Assembly: GCA_045862995.1 (NCBI GenBank)
Contig: BTVX01000019.1
Location: 1 to 64,000, forward strand
Direction: 5' to 3'
Source: UBA2387 sp019454665
GTDB lineage: Bacteria > Armatimonadota > Fimbriimonadia > Fimbriimonadales > Fimbriimonadaceae
DNA length: 64,000 bases
Shown: in pieces, positions 33,647-42,465 of the stretch
Position numbering within the stretch: the first letter of the stretch is position 1
Layout of the letters: each line of letters opens with the position of its first letter
Translations under genes and position numbers: made by a program
The notes under the pieces: generated by a model
Database searches by the model: none
Told to the model about the DNA's origin: nothing
What the model saw: the letters and a program-made list of their open reading frames with translations, nothing else

Positions 33647-33724
33647 CCGGGGTGCCACGGTCTGACCGGGCCCGACCACCCCCACGCAAGGACAATCACG
33701 CCCCTGCCCGGCAGACCGTGTTCC
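33647..33724. repeat. Intergenic hairpin repeat, copy 3
   Basis: This has the same layout as the copy at 33445, with identical stem arms and a different loop sequence. Nothing gene-like is visible in the 514-bp gap 33378-33891 apart from these repeats and the start region of the following gene. Confidence 0.85.
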
Positions 33725-33891
33725 CCTGGTCGCCCTAAGCCCATCGCACGGACCGGCGGCAAGGAGAGTCAGGACGACACCAAGACGCGCTCCGTCGTGC
33801 CCCACAGGGCCAACGCCCTGCCAACCAGGTACAACCTCCGACACATGCCTCCCACCCACACCGCCCCAAGACCCGCAGCCCGAGGTGACAG

Positions 33892-34995
33892 GTGAAGATC
33901 GCGCGCATCTTCGCCCACCGAGTCGAACTCCCCCTGCACGAGGGCAGTTACAAGTGGTCCGGCGGCAAGTCGGTCAGCGTGTTCGACAGCACCGTCGTCG
34001 GGGTCGAGACCGACACCGGCCACGTCGGCTACGGCGAGGTGTGCCCGCTGGGGCCGTTCTACCTGCCCGCCTACGCCGAGGGCGTGCGCGCCGGGCTGCG
34101 CGAGCTCGCCCCGCACCTCATCGGCTGGGACCCGCGCGAGCCGGCCAAGCTCAACCACCGCATGGATGCCGCGCTGAAGGGCCACCCCTACGTGAAGAGC
34201 GGGATTGACATGGCGTGCTGGGACCTTCTGGGCCAGGCTACCGGCCTACCCGTGTGCACGCTCCTCGGCGGGCGGTTCGGCGAGAGCGTCCGGCTGTATC
34301 GCGCGATTTCGCAGGAGGCACCAGAAGCGATGGCGCGTAAGGTAGCGGGCTACGTCGCCGAAGGCTACACGCGGTTTCAACTGAAGGTGGGCGGCGACCC
34401 CGACGTGGACATCGAGCGCATCCGCGCCGTCCGCGCCCTGCTACGGCCCGAGCATCGCCTAGTGGCCGACGCCAACACGGGCTGGACGCTGCACGAGGCG
34501 AAACGCGTGGTGCGGGCCGTGCGCGATGTAGACGTTTACATCGAGCAGCCCTGTCTAAGCTACGAGGAGTGCCTGGCCGTGCGCCGCGCGACCGACCACC
34601 CGTTCGTGCTCGACGAGAACGTGGACAGTTTGGACATGCTGCTGCGCGCCCGTGGCGACCTGGCGATGGACGTGGTGAACCTGAAGATATCGAAGCTCGG
34701 CGGGCTGACCAAGGCGCGCCAAGCGCGCGACTTGTGCGTTTCGATGGGGGTCGCGATGACGATCGAAGACTCGTGGGGCGGCGACATCGTGACCGCCGCG
34801 ATCGCGCATCTGGCCCACAGCACGCCCGAGGAGTTCCGGTTTACGAGCACGGATTTCAACAGCTACGTGACCGTCTCGATCGCCGACGGCGCCCCGCAGC
34901 GGGAGAACGGGTCTATGGCGGCGAGCGAAGCGCCCGGCCTGGGCATCCGTCCGCGCATGGAGGTTCTGGGTCCGCGGGTCGTTGACGTTTCCTGA
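33892..34995 (+). CDS. Enolase-superfamily enzyme (cis-3-hydroxy-L-proline dehydratase / HpbD-like)
   Basis: A 367-aa member of the mandelate racemase/muconate lactonizing group. K165 in FQLKVGG and K265 in NLKISKLGG are the likely catalytic bases on opposite faces. D193, E219 and D241 are the metal ligands (VADANTGW, YIEQPC, VLDENVD). The motifs fit hydroxyproline-type epimerases/dehydratases better than dipeptide epimerases, but substrate cannot be settled by eye. The start is GTG, with GAGGTG just upstream. It stands alone on the plus strand. Confidence 0.75.
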   Translation: MKIARIFAHRVELPLHEGSYKWSGGKSVSVFDSTVVGVETDTGHVGYGEVCPLGPFYLPAYAEGVRAGLRELAPHLIGWDPREPAKLNHRMDAALKGHPYVKSGIDMACWDLLGQATGLPVCTLLGGRFGESVRLYRAISQEAPEAMARKVAGYVAEGYTRFQLKVGGDPDVDIERIRAVRALLRPEHRLVADANTGWTLHEAKRVVRAVRDVDVYIEQPCLSYEECLAVRRATDHPFVLDENVDSLDMLLRARGDLAMDVVNLKISKLGGLTKARQARDLCVSMGVAMTIEDSWGGDIVTAAIAHLAHSTPEEFRFTSTDFNSYVTVSIADGAPQRENGSMAASEAPGLGIRPRMEVLGPRVVDVS

Positions 34996-35124
34996 TGGGG
35001 CTGGCCGGGCATGTTGTCCGCAGGTGGCTCGCACGTTGCGTCGTGCGCCTCACCGACCAGGTTCCGACCACCTGCCGACGCCTGGGGGAGATGGGAATCG
35101 TGAACGCCAACCGGCCGCGGCCGC

Positions 35125-35796
35125 CTACGAAAGGCCCTTGCCGACCGGGACCAACCGCGATTCGCCGTTCACCCGAATGCGGACACCGGCTTCGGTGATC
35201 GCCTCGATCTTCGCGCCCGGGCCGATCGTGTCGCCTACGACCAAGAACTTGTCTTGGTTGTCCACGCGCAAGACGGCCATCGCCGAATCGCCCGTGATCA
35301 CGCCTTGCACCACGATGTCGGGAAGCTTGGCCTGAATGCCGACGCCGTCGGGCACGCGCGGGCGAACCGGGGAGACGTTCTCGCTGTCTCGCCCAATGTA
35401 GCCGGACATGGCCGAAGGCCGCCCGGCCGGCGGAACCGCCGTTTCGCTCGTGCGACCCACGGGCGGCGTATCGTTGTTCGGCGTTTGAACGTCTGGCTCG
35501 TCGGGGTTCGTTTCTTGGACCTTCGGGCGGAACGGGTCGAGCCCTTGGAACAGCGCGTGGTACTCCAGGTCCTTGCCGAACAGGTCGGCCACGCGCGTCT
35601 TCAGTTCGTCGCCTGCCGCCCCGGTGGTCGAGCCAGTGGTCGGCGCGGCGGCGCTGGCGAACTTCGGCGCCACCTTCTTGGCCGTCCGCGCGCGCCCCTG
35701 CGACACGAACATGAAGCCCGTCATCGAGATAACACCCACGATGGCGACAAGGAGCAGAATCGCTTTCTTTTGATCTTCGGGACGCGTGGTGAGCAT
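35125..35796 (-). CDS. Type IV pilus PilP-like protein
   Basis: A 223-aa protein with one N-terminal membrane helix (about 12-32) and a low-complexity Thr/Ala/Pro linker. The C-terminal beta domain (VVQGVITGDSAMAVLRVDN, then FLVVGDTIGPGAKI) is typical of PilP/GspC-type proteins that link the inner-membrane platform to the secretin. It ends the pilus operon, nine bases after pilQ, which supports the assignment although overall similarity is modest. Confidence 0.7.
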   Translation of the reverse strand: MLTTRPEDQKKAILLLVAIVGVISMTGFMFVSQGRARTAKKVAPKFASAAAPTTGSTTGAAGDELKTRVADLFGKDLEYHALFQGLDPFRPKVQETNPDEPDVQTPNNDTPPVGRTSETAVPPAGRPSAMSGYIGRDSENVSPVRPRVPDGVGIQAKLPDIVVQGVITGDSAMAVLRVDNQDKFLVVGDTIGPGAKIEAITEAGVRIRVNGESRLVPVGKGLS

Positions 35797-35805
35797 GGGG
35801 TGCCT

Positions 35806-37680
35806 CTAGGAATTCGGAGCCTTGACGGGGGGCTGCTTCGGCAAGCCGTTGTAGCCGGAAGGCGGCGTGCCCGGACCATCCGTGATGATCCGGGGCGTGA
35901 TGAAGATGAGGACTTCGCTCTTGCGGCTGGAGGTCGAACGGCTCTTGAAGAGTTCGCCGATCAGCGGGAGCTTCGAAAGGAACGGCACTTCGCGGATCAC
36001 CTTGCTCATTTCGTCGCGGATAAGACCGCCGATGACGACCGTCTCGCCATCCTTGACCATGACCGTGGTCTCGGCCTCGCGGGTGCTGGTCTGCGGCACG
36101 AACTGGGCGTCAATGCCCGAGACGGTGCTGACCACGGGATGGACGCGCATGGTGATGTTGCCATCGGCGTTCACTCGCGGACGCAGGAGCAGGATGATGC
36201 CGACCGGGAACTCGACGATCTCGACCGACGTGGTGCCCAAGCCGCCCGCCGTCGAGGTTCGCGCGCGGATCGTGTCGCCGATGAAGATGTTGGCCTCGTC
36301 GTTGTCCAGCACTTGGATGCTGGGGTTGGCCAGCAGCTTGGCTTCCTTGTTGGAGACCATCGCCTGCAGGATGTTCTCGAACGACCACGGCACGCGGCTG
36401 AACATGCCGAATCCGGTGTTCTTGGTGGTGAACTGGGTGAAGTCCGTTCCGGGGCCGGAGCCCGAGCCGGTGGTGTCCACGGCCGTTCCAGACGGCGCCT
36501 CGTAGAAGCCGAAGCGTGTCCAATTCCATTTCAGGCCGAGTTCTTCGGCGCGTTCGGGCGAAGTGTCTACGACCTTGACTTCGACCACGACCTGCTGCGG
36601 CTTGACGTCCACTTGGGCCAGCAAGGCCAACGCCTGGTCAACGGCTTCGCTCGGACCGCGCAGCACGATGTACTTGGATCGCTCACCGGTGCCCAACAGA
36701 TCGGGGGACTGACCGCTCGCGCTCGACGTGCTGCCGCCGGAGCCCGGCGAGCCCGCCCCGCCAGAGCCTCGCTCCGAGGACTCGTTCCCGCTGGAACCAC
36801 CCAGGTTGACGCCCGTCAGGGGGTTGAACGTGGGCCGCTTGGGCGAATAGGCCTCCGGGCCGATGAAGACTTCGACTTCGGGCATCGCGCTGCTCAAGAA
36901 CTCCTTGAGCCGCGGCGCCGAGCTGTAGCGGATGTCGTAGACTTGGTACTTCGGGGCGAATTCGGGGAATGGATACTTGTTGTCAACGGTCTCGATCATC
37001 TGCCGCGCTTGCAGGATGAGATCGGCCGGACCGCTGAGGCCGATCGCGCCGCCCGTCTTCTTTTCGTCGCCCACGAACTCGGCTTTCAGGCCGGGGTACA
37101 TGTTGGCGACCATGTCGGCCACTTGTTTGCCGTTGGCGACCTTGAGCGGCACGAGTTCGCGGTGCGCCCGCTCTCGAGTGGACTTGGTGTCTTCCAGCCG
37201 AACCAGTTCGGCGGCGCTGGCGAGGTCCTCGCTGGAGCCGATCAACTGGATCTTGTCCGAGCCGAACGGGCGAACGGTGACATAGGGGTATGCGGCCTCG
37301 ACCACTTTCGCGGCGTCGGCGGGCGTCAGCCCCGTCAGTTCGAGGCGCACGGAATCTCCAAAGGGCTCGAGGGCTCGCCGCATGGTTTCGGGCGTCGCCA
37401 CGACGAACGTGTTGCCGATTTTGCGAACCAAGATGTTCGCGGCGGCAACCGTCACGTAGCGAAGTGCCTCTTCAGGGGTCGTATAGACGACGTTCAGCGA
37501 GATCTTCGTGTCGCTGGGTCCGCCGTAGACGATGTTCGCCCCGGAGTGCTTGCTGATGGCGTGGACGATGTCCGCCACTTCCGAGTTCGAGAATTGCAGA
37601 CGAGGGGGTTTGGTCTGAGCCAAGGAAATCGGGCTCAAAACGAGTGATGCCAAGACTAGGGTTAGCGCGGTCGCTCTCAT
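35806..37680 (-). CDS. pilQ: Secretin PilQ/GspD family
   Basis: A 624-aa protein with a signal peptide (LTLVLASLVLSPISLAQ). An N-terminal STN/AMIN-type domain (VADIVHAISKHSGANIVYGG) and N-domain repeats follow, with a Gly/Ser-rich linker around 295-330. The C-terminal secretin domain carries VVVEVKVVDTSPERAEELG and ETVVIGGLIRDE. It forms the outer-membrane pore of the pilus machine. ATG at 37680 overlaps the pilO stop as ATGA; the longer in-frame extension is a shadow of pilO. Confidence 0.9.
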   Translation of the reverse strand: MRATALTLVLASLVLSPISLAQTKPPRLQFSNSEVADIVHAISKHSGANIVYGGPSDTKISLNVVYTTPEEALRYVTVAAANILVRKIGNTFVVATPETMRRALEPFGDSVRLELTGLTPADAAKVVEAAYPYVTVRPFGSDKIQLIGSSEDLASAAELVRLEDTKSTRERAHRELVPLKVANGKQVADMVANMYPGLKAEFVGDEKKTGGAIGLSGPADLILQARQMIETVDNKYPFPEFAPKYQVYDIRYSSAPRLKEFLSSAMPEVEVFIGPEAYSPKRPTFNPLTGVNLGGSSGNESSERGSGGAGSPGSGGSTSSASGQSPDLLGTGERSKYIVLRGPSEAVDQALALLAQVDVKPQQVVVEVKVVDTSPERAEELGLKWNWTRFGFYEAPSGTAVDTTGSGSGPGTDFTQFTTKNTGFGMFSRVPWSFENILQAMVSNKEAKLLANPSIQVLDNDEANIFIGDTIRARTSTAGGLGTTSVEIVEFPVGIILLLRPRVNADGNITMRVHPVVSTVSGIDAQFVPQTSTREAETTVMVKDGETVVIGGLIRDEMSKVIREVPFLSKLPLIGELFKSRSTSSRKSEVLIFITPRIITDGPGTPPSGYNGLPKQPPVKAPNS

Positions 37681-38249
37681 CCAGTTACTCCGGGGGTGTC
37701 GCCCGAACGGGTCGTTGCGACGGTGGTGGCTGCGGTCTCGTTGACGAACCGCGTCAAGGTAAACGACAAGGTGGTGTTGGGATATCGGTCGCGGTCCCGC
37801 TTCCAGGAGACGTTTCCGATGGCGTAAAAGCGTTCGGCCTTGGAGAGGTCGTAGAGGAAGGCCCTCAGCGAGGGGTACGTCCCGGCGACATCCAGCGTGC
37901 ACTCGATGGGCGTGGAGCCTTCGAGCGTCACGCCGTCGCCCTTTTTGGCGCCGCGCTTGACCACGAAGTTCCACTTGACCAGTTGGATACCGGCTGTGGC
38001 AGCAGCGGAGCGCAGCTCGTCGAGGAAGGCCGCCTGCTCGCTTTCGCTGGCGGCGACCGCCGGCACCTGAAGCACTTCGTCGAGCGCGTCCGTCGGCTCC
38101 ATCTGGGCGCGCAGCTTCTCCACCGAGGCCCGGAGGCGCGCACGGTCGCCTTCGGCGACGAACGTCCGTTTGACTTGGATGCCGACGACGAGCGCGGAGA
38201 CAATGAACGACGCGATAGGCAGCGCGATGACGAGAAAGCGGGTTTTCAC
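37677..38249 (-). CDS. pilO: Type IV pilus PilO-like protein
   Basis: A 190-aa protein with one N-terminal membrane helix (about 5-25) and a short coiled coil. A ferredoxin-like periplasmic domain follows, including the PilO-type segment GTYPSLRAFLYDLSKAERFY. It forms the inner-membrane alignment complex with PilN and PilP. It overlaps the pilM-pilN fusion stop by four bases and pilQ by four bases, within a tightly coupled operon. Confidence 0.75.
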   Translation of the reverse strand: MKTRFLVIALPIASFIVSALVVGIQVKRTFVAEGDRARLRASVEKLRAQMEPTDALDEVLQVPAVAASESEQAAFLDELRSAAATAGIQLVKWNFVVKRGAKKGDGVTLEGSTPIECTLDVAGTYPSLRAFLYDLSKAERFYAIGNVSWKRDRDRYPNTTLSFTLTRFVNETAATTVATTRSGDTPGVTG

Positions 38250-39835
38250 TTTGCACCTCCCGGGGTGGGGGTTGCCTTGGGCGGCGGTGGCGAACCCACT
38301 TGTGCCGAGAGGAAGAACCTCACCGAGCCTGGCGCGAGATTGGTCGCCGTGGTGTCAATGCTGTCCACATTGACCAAGCTCAAGAAGCTGAGTTTGCGCA
38401 GGTTCTCTGCGCTTTCGATGACGGCGGCCGTGCCCGTCGCTTCGCCCACCAGGATCATCTTTCGGTTGGGGTCTATCTGGACCTCGGATAGTCCTACTCC
38501 ACCCGCCAGGGACGTAGAGACCTGGTCCATGATCTGCGGAAACGGAACCGACTGGTTGCGCAGCGACGAGAGCTGTGTCTTGACGAGCTGCTTGTTCTGT
38601 CCTTCGGGCTTGATCTCGGACTTCAACTTGGCTTCCTGGCTGCGAAGGGCCGTGACCGCCGCGTGCGCGGTTGCCGCTCGCTTGGCGAACATCCCCGCGA
38701 GGGCGGTTCCCAGGAGCAAGATCAGGATCGAGGCGGCGATGCCGACGGTCAGTTGCGAGGACGCCCTTTCGACGACGCGCCGTTTGCTGGCGTACAGGTC
38801 GAACCTCGGAAACGGGTCGTCGCCAGGGAGTGCCAGGCCGATGGACGCCAAGAAGCGCCGGTCGGTCTCACCGTAGAGTTCTTCGGCAAGGTCGAACGAC
38901 TCGAGACCGGCCACCTGAAACGAGAGCCCAAGCGTTTGGCCCAGCCAATCCGCCGCCTTGCGCAGGCGATCTTCGCCGATCGCGATCCAGACCGTCTCGA
39001 TGCCTTCGAATGCGGGGTTCTCGCGCCGGTGGTACTCCAAACTGCGCTGGATTTCGGTGGCGAGCGCCAACCCCTCGGCCTTGTTGAGCCACTGGTCGCC
39101 GATCGGGACTTCGTCCGCCACGGCCTCGTAGTTGTCCACCATCGGGGCGGACGCCCCGCGCGACTTCTTGCGGCTGGCATCCTCCTGATTGGCGACGACG
39201 AGGCTGCTCGTGCCGATGCTGACCCTGCGGTAGTAGCGGAGGCCCCCGCCGTAGGCGATGCCGATGTCGGTTCTTGTGGGGCCGACGGCGACCACAGCGC
39301 ACGGGCGCTGGATGGCCTGCCCTTGCAGGGCGGCACGCATCATGGCCAATGGGGCTGGCTCGATGCCTGCGATGGTCACTCCCGCCTTGGACGCCGCCTC
39401 CTCGATCCTCGAGACGACCTCGGTCTTGGCCGCCACCACCAGAACAGGGACCTCGGGTTCTCCCTTGGCCAAGACCCTGAAATCGAAGAAGGCGCCGCCT
39501 TCGTCAACGAACTGGAACCGCTCGAGTTCGCCGCGCACGACCTCGCGCATCTCGGCGTAGGGGATGTCGGGCAGGTTCAAAGTGCGGGCGGAAAACGCCG
39601 AGTCGGGCAGACCGATGACGACCGGCGTGGTGGTCGCCCGGAGTTCGGAAGTCAGGGTCCGAAGGGCCTGCGCCATGGCTTCGGTGCTGGGAACGCCGAT
39701 CGCGTCCGCGCCACCGGGGGCCTCGGCTGCGCCGAGGCGGACCACAGAAGCACGGCCGCGTTTGACCACTTCGGCAAACCGAAGCTCGTCGTTTTCGATT
39801 TCGACAGCAATCGCTCTCTTGCGCGGGCTCTTCAT
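38246..39835 (-). CDS. PilM-PilN fusion protein
   Basis: A 529-aa protein. Residues 1 to about 350 are an actin-like PilM domain (opening AIAVEIENDELRFAEV; nucleotide-site GGLRYYRRVSIGTSSLV). A membrane helix (about 370-395, ILILLLGTALAGMF) leads into a PilN-like coiled coil and a compact C-terminal domain. PilM and PilN are normally separate interacting proteins; here they are one chain, which fixes a 1:1 ratio. It sits directly upstream of pilO. Confidence 0.8.
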   Translation of the reverse strand: MKSPRKRAIAVEIENDELRFAEVVKRGRASVVRLGAAEAPGGADAIGVPSTEAMAQALRTLTSELRATTTPVVIGLPDSAFSARTLNLPDIPYAEMREVVRGELERFQFVDEGGAFFDFRVLAKGEPEVPVLVVAAKTEVVSRIEEAASKAGVTIAGIEPAPLAMMRAALQGQAIQRPCAVVAVGPTRTDIGIAYGGGLRYYRRVSIGTSSLVVANQEDASRKKSRGASAPMVDNYEAVADEVPIGDQWLNKAEGLALATEIQRSLEYHRRENPAFEGIETVWIAIGEDRLRKAADWLGQTLGLSFQVAGLESFDLAEELYGETDRRFLASIGLALPGDDPFPRFDLYASKRRVVERASSQLTVGIAASILILLLGTALAGMFAKRAATAHAAVTALRSQEAKLKSEIKPEGQNKQLVKTQLSSLRNQSVPFPQIMDQVSTSLAGGVGLSEVQIDPNRKMILVGEATGTAAVIESAENLRKLSFLSLVNVDSIDTTATNLAPGSVRFFLSAQVGSPPPPKATPTPGGAK

Positions 39836-39866
39836 AACGAACCGACCGCGCCGGAAGGCGAACCGA

Positions 39867-40424
39867 TCACTGGGCGGGGCTGTTCCGCAACCTGACGAAC
39901 GTCCTCAAGGTGCGTTGATAGCCGTCGGCCGTGACGGTCGCCTTGATTCCGACCGCCGCCAGCTTCGGGCGTTCCGCACTCGTCGGAACATGCGGGTTGG
40001 TGGTCGGAGTCCATGTCGGCGCAGTGTAATCATCGGTCTTGAAGTACGAGAACTCAAGGGACGAAACATGGTTCAGGACGACCTTCGTGCCCTCGGCGTC
40101 CGTCCTCTTGAGCTGAGTGCCCTCGAGGAAGTAGGTGACGGGGTGCAGGGCCCCTTCGTTCAAGCCGTAGTAGGTGACGCTCGTTTTGGTTGCGGCGCCA
40201 ATGGCCGTGTCTGCGTCGCCCGCGTTCGATTGGGCGTTCCTCAGGTGGTCGGCAAGGCTGTCCACGGCCGTGCGCGCCATCGCGAAAGCCCGGTTCTGTC
40301 CGGTAGCCACGTCCCGCATCGTCACGCTGTCGGTGAACGCGACCATGGTCACTGCACCGATGATCAGCGAGATCATCGCGGCGAGCAACAGCTCGATCAT
40401 CGTGGTTCCACGTTGTTTCTTCAT
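39867..40424 (-). CDS. Type IV pilin-like protein (PilW type)
   Basis: A 185-aa prepilin. A short basic leader MKKQRG is followed by TTMIELLLAAMISLIIGAV, the type III signal with the +5 glutamate of pilins. The body is beta-rich. It overlaps the stop of the preceding pilV-like gene as ATGA. It is probably a minor pilin priming pilus assembly. Confidence 0.8.
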   Translation of the reverse strand: MKKQRGTTMIELLLAAMISLIIGAVTMVAFTDSVTMRDVATGQNRAFAMARTAVDSLADHLRNAQSNAGDADTAIGAATKTSVTYYGLNEGALHPVTYFLEGTQLKRTDAEGTKVVLNHVSSLEFSYFKTDDYTAPTWTPTTNPHVPTSAERPKLAAVGIKATVTADGYQRTLRTFVRLRNSPAQ

Positions 40425-40897
40425 GATCCACTCTCCGTAAGCAACGTCCTGATGACGAAGTCGTCTTCGCCTTCGGCGTCCATGAACTCCACGGTCACGG
40501 TCACTTCGCGGGTGCCGCCGATCAGCGTCTGTTGGCCCGTTTGGACATGCGTGCGATAGACGGCGTTGGTGGTGGTCACCATTCGGGTCACCGAAAAGAC
40601 CGGTTTGACCGTCTGGAGATCGGCGGGGGGGATGGGGTTTCCGTCGGCGTCGTAGTACGCCGTCGAAGCCCCTTCGGGCGCGTAGGCGAAGCCTTGGAGC
40701 CGAATCTCCTCGGTGGCACCCCGTCCCAGGTTGTAGGCCATGGCGATGCGGTCGTTGTTCCGCGTCGTCGTGGTCACGAATCCGTACATCGAGACCACGC
40801 CCACCAGGGCGATGCCCATGATGATCGCGGCGACGAGGTTCTCGATGATCGTCGCGCCGCGCCGACGATGGGATCTTGCTTTAGTATTTCGTGCCAT
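40421..40897 (-). CDS. Type IV pilin-like protein (PilV type)
   Basis: A 158-aa prepilin with a basic leader ending RRRG and the hydrophobic helix ATIIENLVAAIIMGIALVGV, glutamate at +5. It overlaps the end of the preceding gene by 17 bases, so it is coupled. A minor pilin by position and length. Confidence 0.8.
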   Translation of the reverse strand: MARNTKARSHRRRGATIIENLVAAIIMGIALVGVVSMYGFVTTTTRNNDRIAMAYNLGRGATEEIRLQGFAYAPEGASTAYYDADGNPIPPADLQTVKPVFSVTRMVTTTNAVYRTHVQTGQQTLIGGTREVTVTVEFMDAEGEDDFVIRTLLTESGS

Positions 40898-42284
40898 CGG
40901 GAAACACCGAATCTCCTTGCGCGTTCACTTCGCGCCACTGCCCGCCATAGCTGTATCCGACGACCGGGTCGCCGTAGTATCCGATCGACGAGCCGGGGCC
41001 CGGATGTTCGATCGTGTTCGTACCGTTGAGTCTCACATACCATGCCACCACGGAGCCGTAGATGGTGGTATTGCCAGACATCGTCACACTGCTGGTTTTG
41101 CTGTCGTCCACCGCGTAGATCGCGCCCGGCAGCCAGGTCGTGCCGTTCACCGAGAGGTCCGCCTTCTTCCCATAGTAAATGCGGAATGTTCGCGGGTCCG
41201 GATCGGTGAGGATCATCGTGCAGTTCAGGGAGTCCCCCGATGTGCCGCTGCCGCCGATCCAGATGTTCACGGGCCCCTTGGAGTTGTCCACGAGGATGGC
41301 CGCCGAACCCGATGTCACGGATACCGACTCGAAGTAGTAGTTGCCCGGTGGCATGATCAGGACCTTCTTGCCGTAGAGGCCGTCTGAATCCGTGTTGTAT
41401 CGGTAGCCTCCGCTCTTCTTGGGCTTGTCACCCGCGTGAAGGTCGGGCACAAGGGTGTTGAAACTGTTGTTCGTCAAGGTCCAGGTCGCCTTCGTGAACC
41501 CGGCGCCAACGACGTTGGTGAGCAGGTAGTTCAGCAGGTTCGGGTTGAACTTCTTCAGGTTGGCGTTGTCGTTGTTCGTTTTGAGGTACGACCAACCTCC
41601 CTCGAAGCGCTGGGCGACCAGCTCGGAGACCGTCGGGAAGCTCTTGGATTCCGACTCCCGATAGACGTTGGGACCCGAGATGGTGGGATTGCTGCCAAAG
41701 AAAACGATATCCCCGGTGACCATCGAGCTCCAGCTCGGATGAAAGGTCACCGAACCGTTCGTCCCCAAGTTGCCCTCGATCCTGTTGGGCGCACCGTTCA
41801 GCCTGACGTTCGTCAGCCCGAAGGCCCCGAAGTTGTGGTGCGAGTACATTCCGCCGAAGACGCTCTGGGGACGGCCGACCGCTTCGATCGTGCGGCTGAC
41901 GCCGCCATAGGTGCCGGTCGAGATCACCTTCATGGGACTGCCCGCCTTCCAAGGGCTTCCATCCTCCGAAACGATGCCGACCTCGAACTTGCCCTTGCCG
42001 ACCGCCACCGCCTTGATGCCCGATTGGCCATGTGAAGGCACGACGTGATGGGGCTGATCCTCGTTGTTCGGGTCGAGCGAGGCCCAGTCAATCTCGTAGT
42101 TGATCCCGGCCTCGGCCAGATGGATGGCCTTGGAGTGAGCAGCCTCCACTCGAGCCCGGTTCGAGTGGGAAAGCATGAGCGAGCCCACGCCTGCGATCAC
42201 CAGCGTCGTGACGCTTGCGAACGTGAGCGCGGAGATCAGGGCACCTCCGGTTCGGGTACGGCTCGGGATTCCGGTTTGATTCAT
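40881..42284 (-). CDS. PilX-like pilus assembly protein
   Basis: A 467-aa protein with an N-terminal hydrophobic helix (GGALISALTFASVTTLVIAG). The segment HSKAIHLAEAGINYEIDWA is typical of PilX-N proteins. A long beta-helical-looking body follows, rich in Gly, Asn and Ser. ATG at 42284 is chosen because the leader and helix then fit prepilin-like proteins. It starts the second half of the pilus cluster after a structured gap. Confidence 0.7.
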   Translation of the reverse strand: MNQTGIPSRTRTGGALISALTFASVTTLVIAGVGSLMLSHSNRARVEAAHSKAIHLAEAGINYEIDWASLDPNNEDQPHHVVPSHGQSGIKAVAVGKGKFEVGIVSEDGSPWKAGSPMKVISTGTYGGVSRTIEAVGRPQSVFGGMYSHHNFGAFGLTNVRLNGAPNRIEGNLGTNGSVTFHPSWSSMVTGDIVFFGSNPTISGPNVYRESESKSFPTVSELVAQRFEGGWSYLKTNNDNANLKKFNPNLLNYLLTNVVGAGFTKATWTLTNNSFNTLVPDLHAGDKPKKSGGYRYNTDSDGLYGKKVLIMPPGNYYFESVSVTSGSAAILVDNSKGPVNIWIGGSGTSGDSLNCTMILTDPDPRTFRIYYGKKADLSVNGTTWLPGAIYAVDDSKTSSVTMSGNTTIYGSVVAWYVRLNGTNTIEHPGPGSSIGYYGDPVVGYSYGGQWREVNAQGDSVFPDGTKY

Positions 42285-42347
42285 AGGAGTCAATCTCCAA
42301 ACACTTCTTCGTGTAGACCTATCTTCGGAGTGTCTCATGGGGCCCTG

Positions 42348-42375
42348 CACTGAGAATCCTCCCAGGTTCTCAGTG
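42348..42375. promoter_or_regulatory. Perfect 9-bp inverted repeat in pilC-pilX gap
   Basis: CACTGAGAA (42348-42356) pairs perfectly with TTCTCAGTG (42367-42375) across a ten-base loop. The element lies in the 181-bp gap (42285-42465) between pilC and the pilX-like gene. It is not followed by a T-tract on the minus strand, so a simple terminator is unlikely; an operator or leader RNA stem is possible. Confidence 0.5.
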
Positions 42376-42465
42376 TAGCACCCGTCGAACTGGCAGTCTT
42401 GCTTGGTTGCAGGCGCAGTCCCTGATAGGTTTACCTGGGTACCGGCAAAGCGATGCCGCGCCGAC

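Noticed and set aside
34555..35034. Minus-strand 159-codon open frame
   Set aside because: Shadow of the enolase-superfamily gene; composition is His/Arg/Ala-rich and no motif is visible.
35254..37647. Plus-strand 797-codon open frame
   Set aside because: Antisense to pilQ and pilP-like genes; Arg/Asp/Leu-rich shadow without motifs.
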